A DNA stretch of 64,000 nucleotides, taken from contig JAJFUH010000112.1 of assembly GCA_021372535.1 (NCBI GenBank), forward strand, positions 1-64,000, read 5' to 3'. Below the pieces are notes generated by a model that ran no database searches, had not been told where the DNA came from, and saw nothing but the letters and a program-made list of their open reading frames with translations. Numbering within the stretch: the first letter of the stretch is position 1; every line of letters starts with the position of its first letter. The translations under genes were made by a program, and so were the position numbers. Positions 61,983-64,000 of the stretch are shown piece after piece. The DNA comes from a bacterium. GTDB taxonomy: Bacteria > Latescibacterota > Latescibacteria > Latescibacterales > Latescibacteraceae.

Positions 61983-62783
61983 ATGAAGCTTGTCATGAAT
62001 GGCGCCCTGGGACGGATGGGGCGCAGAATCATCACCATTGCGTCCGAAGACACGGAAATAATGGTATCAGGCGCAGTCGAGTTCGGTCATGATGAAGACC
62101 TGGGCCGTGATGTCGGCGAGATAATCGGTATCGGGCATCTCGATGTACCGCTGACAAACGACCTGTTAAAAGCGGTAAAAAATGCCGATGTCGTCATCGA
62201 TTTCACATGGCCTGATAACATCCTGATCACCGCCGCCATTTGCGGACAATCGAAAACACCCCTCGTGATCGGCACCACCGGACTCGCTTCCGGCAAACGG
62301 GGTGAACTGGAGCGGCTTGTTTCGCCGATTCCCTGTGTTATGGCGCCCAATATGAGTGTCGGCGTAAATCTCCTCTTCAAGCTTGCCGCCGAAGCCGCAG
62401 CGATTCTCGGCGAAGACTATGATGTCGAGATAACCGAAGCGCACCACCGTTTCAAAAAAGATGCGCCCTCCGGTACCGCTGTCAGACTTGCCGAAATTGT
62501 TGCCGGCGTCCTCGACCGTAACCTCGAACAGGAGGCCCGTTACGGCAGAAAAGGCATTTCCGGCGAACGTACCCGGAGCGAAATCGGCATTCATGCGCTT
62601 CGAATCGGCGATGTCGTCGGAGAGCATACGGTCAGTTTCGGAACTGTCGGCGAAAGGGTCGAGCTCACACACAAGGCCCAGTCACGGGATGCTTTGGCCC
62701 AGGGTGCGCTCCGTGCAGCACGATTCGTGCTTGCCAACCCGCCGGGACTCTATGACATGCAGGATGTACTTGGATTTAAATAA
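61983..62783 (+). CDS. dapB: 4-hydroxy-tetrahydrodipicolinate reductase
   Basis: A 266-residue enzyme. The NAD(P)-binding start MKLVMNGALGRMGRRI, the central GTTGLASGKRGEL and APNMSVGVNLLFKL, and the catalytic motif EAHHRFKKDAPSGTA are all intact. It reduces the DapA product for diaminopimelate and lysine. GAGG precedes the ATG. It forms a two-gene unit with dapA, perhaps read through into prfB. Confidence 0.97.
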   Translation: MKLVMNGALGRMGRRIITIASEDTEIMVSGAVEFGHDEDLGRDVGEIIGIGHLDVPLTNDLLKAVKNADVVIDFTWPDNILITAAICGQSKTPLVIGTTGLASGKRGELERLVSPIPCVMAPNMSVGVNLLFKLAAEAAAILGEDYDVEITEAHHRFKKDAPSGTAVRLAEIVAGVLDRNLEQEARYGRKGISGERTRSEIGIHALRIGDVVGEHTVSFGTVGERVELTHKAQSRDALAQGALRAARFVLANPPGLYDMQDVLGFK

Positions 62784-62958
62784 TTTATTAACCTTGCGCA
62801 AAACACTGCCTGCCCGGGACACAGGCTGTCAGGGGTCCTGTCCCCGATTACTAATTCGGGAACCATGTTTACATACTTTCGACAGCAGCAAAACAATACA
62901 TTTCAGTATCGGGCGCGTGAAGAAGATACTTTTTCACCGCCCTTTAACGGAGGATCAT

Positions 62959-64000
62959 ATGTCGCGGACAATCGATAGAATCGCAGAATTACATGAAAAG
63001 CTCTCCAATCTCAGGAGGCTTCTTTGACATCGATACAAAAAAGAATGAATTAGTAGAACTCCAGCGTAAGCGTGAAGCCTCCGATTTCTGGAACGACCAG
63101 AGAGAAGCCCAAAAAGTCATCGATCAGATTACCGTACGAGAAAAACCCATAAAAGCACTGGAAGACCTCCAGGTATCGTTCAACGACATTAAAGTCCTCA
63201 ATGAGCTTGCCGAAGAAGAGCATGATGACGCGACACTGAACGAAGTATCCTCTGAAATCGATACCCTTGAAAAGAATATCGGCAGCCTGGAGTTTCAGAC
63301 CATGCTCGGCGGCACCGATGACCTCAAGAACGCCTTCCTTTCCATAAATTCCGGTGCAGGCGGCACCGAAAGCCAGGATTGGGCTCAGATGCTTCTCCGG
63401 ATGTATATCCGGTGGATCGAGCGAAGAGGATTCGAATACGACGAAATCGACATGCAATCCGGCCAGGAAGCGGGCATAAAAAGCGTGACTATCCTCGTTA
63501 AGGGTGATTATGCATACGGTTACCTGAAAGCCGAATCAGGCGTTCACCGTCTCGTACGGATCAGTCCGTTCGATTCCAACGCCCGGCGGCACACCTCCTT
63601 CGCCTCGGTTACCGTCCTGCCCGAAGTGGATGACAATACCGACATTGAGATCGATGAAAAAGACCTGAAAATCGATGTCTATCGCTCTTCCGGCGCTGGC
63701 GGCCAGCATGTCAATAAAACCTCCTCGGCAGTCCGTATTACCCATCTTCCCACTGGTATCGTCGTGCAGTGCCAGAATGAGCGGAGCCAGTTCAAGAACA
63801 AAGCTTTTGCACTGAAGGTGCTCAGATCGAGGCTCTATCAGCTGCACAAGGAGGAAGAGGAAAAGAAGCTGGCGGAATTTACCAAGGATCAAAAAAAGAT
63901 TGAATGGGGCAGCCAGATACGTTCCTACGTTTTTCACCCCTATAATCTTGTCAAGGACCTGAGAACGGATGTGGAAACATCGAACATCCAAACTGTAATG
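62959..64000 (+). CDS. prfB: peptide chain release factor 2, with programmed +1 frameshift, truncated by the window end
   Basis: The first frame runs from ATG 62959 (GGAGG five bases upstream) for 22 codons to TGA 63025-63027. The second frame starts at 63026 (GAC) and is open to base 64000, 325 codons. The joined product reads RTIDRIAELHEKLSNLRRLL then D then IDTKKNELVELQRKREASDF, a normal RF2 start. Later, ISPFDSNARRHTSFASV holds the SPF stop-recognition motif, and RSSGAGGQHVNKTSSAVRIT the GGQ hydrolysis motif. It releases protein at UGA and UAA. The C-terminal 20 or so residues lie beyond the window. Confidence 0.96.
63013..63028 (+). promoter_or_regulatory. prfB autoregulatory +1 frameshift signal
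   Basis: AGGAGG (63013-63018), then CTT CTT TGA C (63019-63028): internal Shine-Dalgarno, slippery CTT and in-frame UGA followed by C, as in the classical prfB site. Low RF2 delays UGA reading and promotes the shift. Confidence 0.96.

Noticed and set aside
62800-62850. GGGACACAGG...CCTGTCCCC hairpin between dapB and prfB
   Set aside because: The stem is imperfect and has no T-run; it may be a dispersed repeat, but there is no second copy in the window.
1-64000. CRISPR arrays, tRNA or rRNA genes, insertion sequences, prophage genes
   Set aside because: No regularly spaced repeats, cloverleaf-like sequences, transposase or phage proteins were recognised on either strand.

Overview
The window is 64 kb of bacterial chromosome with dense, ordinary gene packing. 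Genes have moderate GC content, and a few strikingly AT-rich gaps interrupt them. TGA is a stop codon (prfB carries its classical TGA frameshift). Shine-Dalgarno sites are GGAGG-like. Several promoters match sigma70 (TTGACA/TATAAT, spacing 17-18). The mix of genes suggests an uncultured heterotroph of the FCB superphylum, perhaps Latescibacterota-like: PIG-L and SIS sugar genes, a PL10 pectate lyase, TPR/FHA/Ser-Thr kinase signalling, PilB/PilC, and many membrane TPR proteins. That placement is inference from gene content; no rRNA or tRNA gene was seen.

Layout. 0-3.6 kb: end of a polysaccharide locus (GT2 C-terminus, two SAM methyltransferases, a membrane TPR protein). 3.6-13.3 kb: sugar island with a sodium/solute symporter, ROK kinase, SIS isomerase-like protein, PIG-L deacetylase, secreted pectate lyase, xylulokinase-like FGGY kinase and xylose-isomerase-like protein. 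Dispersed intergenic repeats are scattered through it. 13.5-20.3 kb: glnA with a sigma54-like promoter, a TPR membrane protein, a radical SAM protein, a pilin-like protein, a broken FGE-like lipoprotein gene and a second membrane TPR protein. 20.4-21.6 kb: a heavily decayed asparaginyl-tRNA synthetase gene that fills most of a 2 kb orf-less gap. 22.3-30.7 kb: the conserved nusA-infB-DUF503-rbfA-truB-ribF-rpsO-pnp operon, without rimP or ylxR. 31-39.4 kb: a degenerate ThiE-like protein, then a long minus-strand operon (tusA, nfo-like, nrnA, dcd, split acyl-CoA dehydratase activase pair, small unknown protein). 39.6-45.8 kb: Nudix, ParA with a primase-like/CheW fusion, PilC/GspF, PilB/GspE. 46-54.1 kb: phospho-signalling island (FHA-cyclase, FHA-TM, PP2C, kinase-FGE) plus two TPR envelope proteins. 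54.2-56.7 kb: NagA-ROK fusion. 57-59.9 kb: CheZ-like, FapA/DUF342 and CheY. 61-64 kb: dapA, dapB, and prfB running off the end.

The most unusual items are: (1) a protein whose N-terminus resembles the primase domain of TOTE systems with the catalytic acidic motif lost, fused to two CheW-like domains and translationally coupled to ParA; (2) NagA fused to a ROK domain that has lost its catalytic Asp; (3) the AsnRS pseudogene hidden in the AT-rich gap; (4) a ThiD2-ThiE-like protein with an eroded active site. The sequence shows no CRISPR array, insertion sequence, prophage or obvious defence cassette.

All family calls are from reading motifs by eye. No database search was possible, so names are weakest for the methyltransferases, TPR proteins and small proteins.
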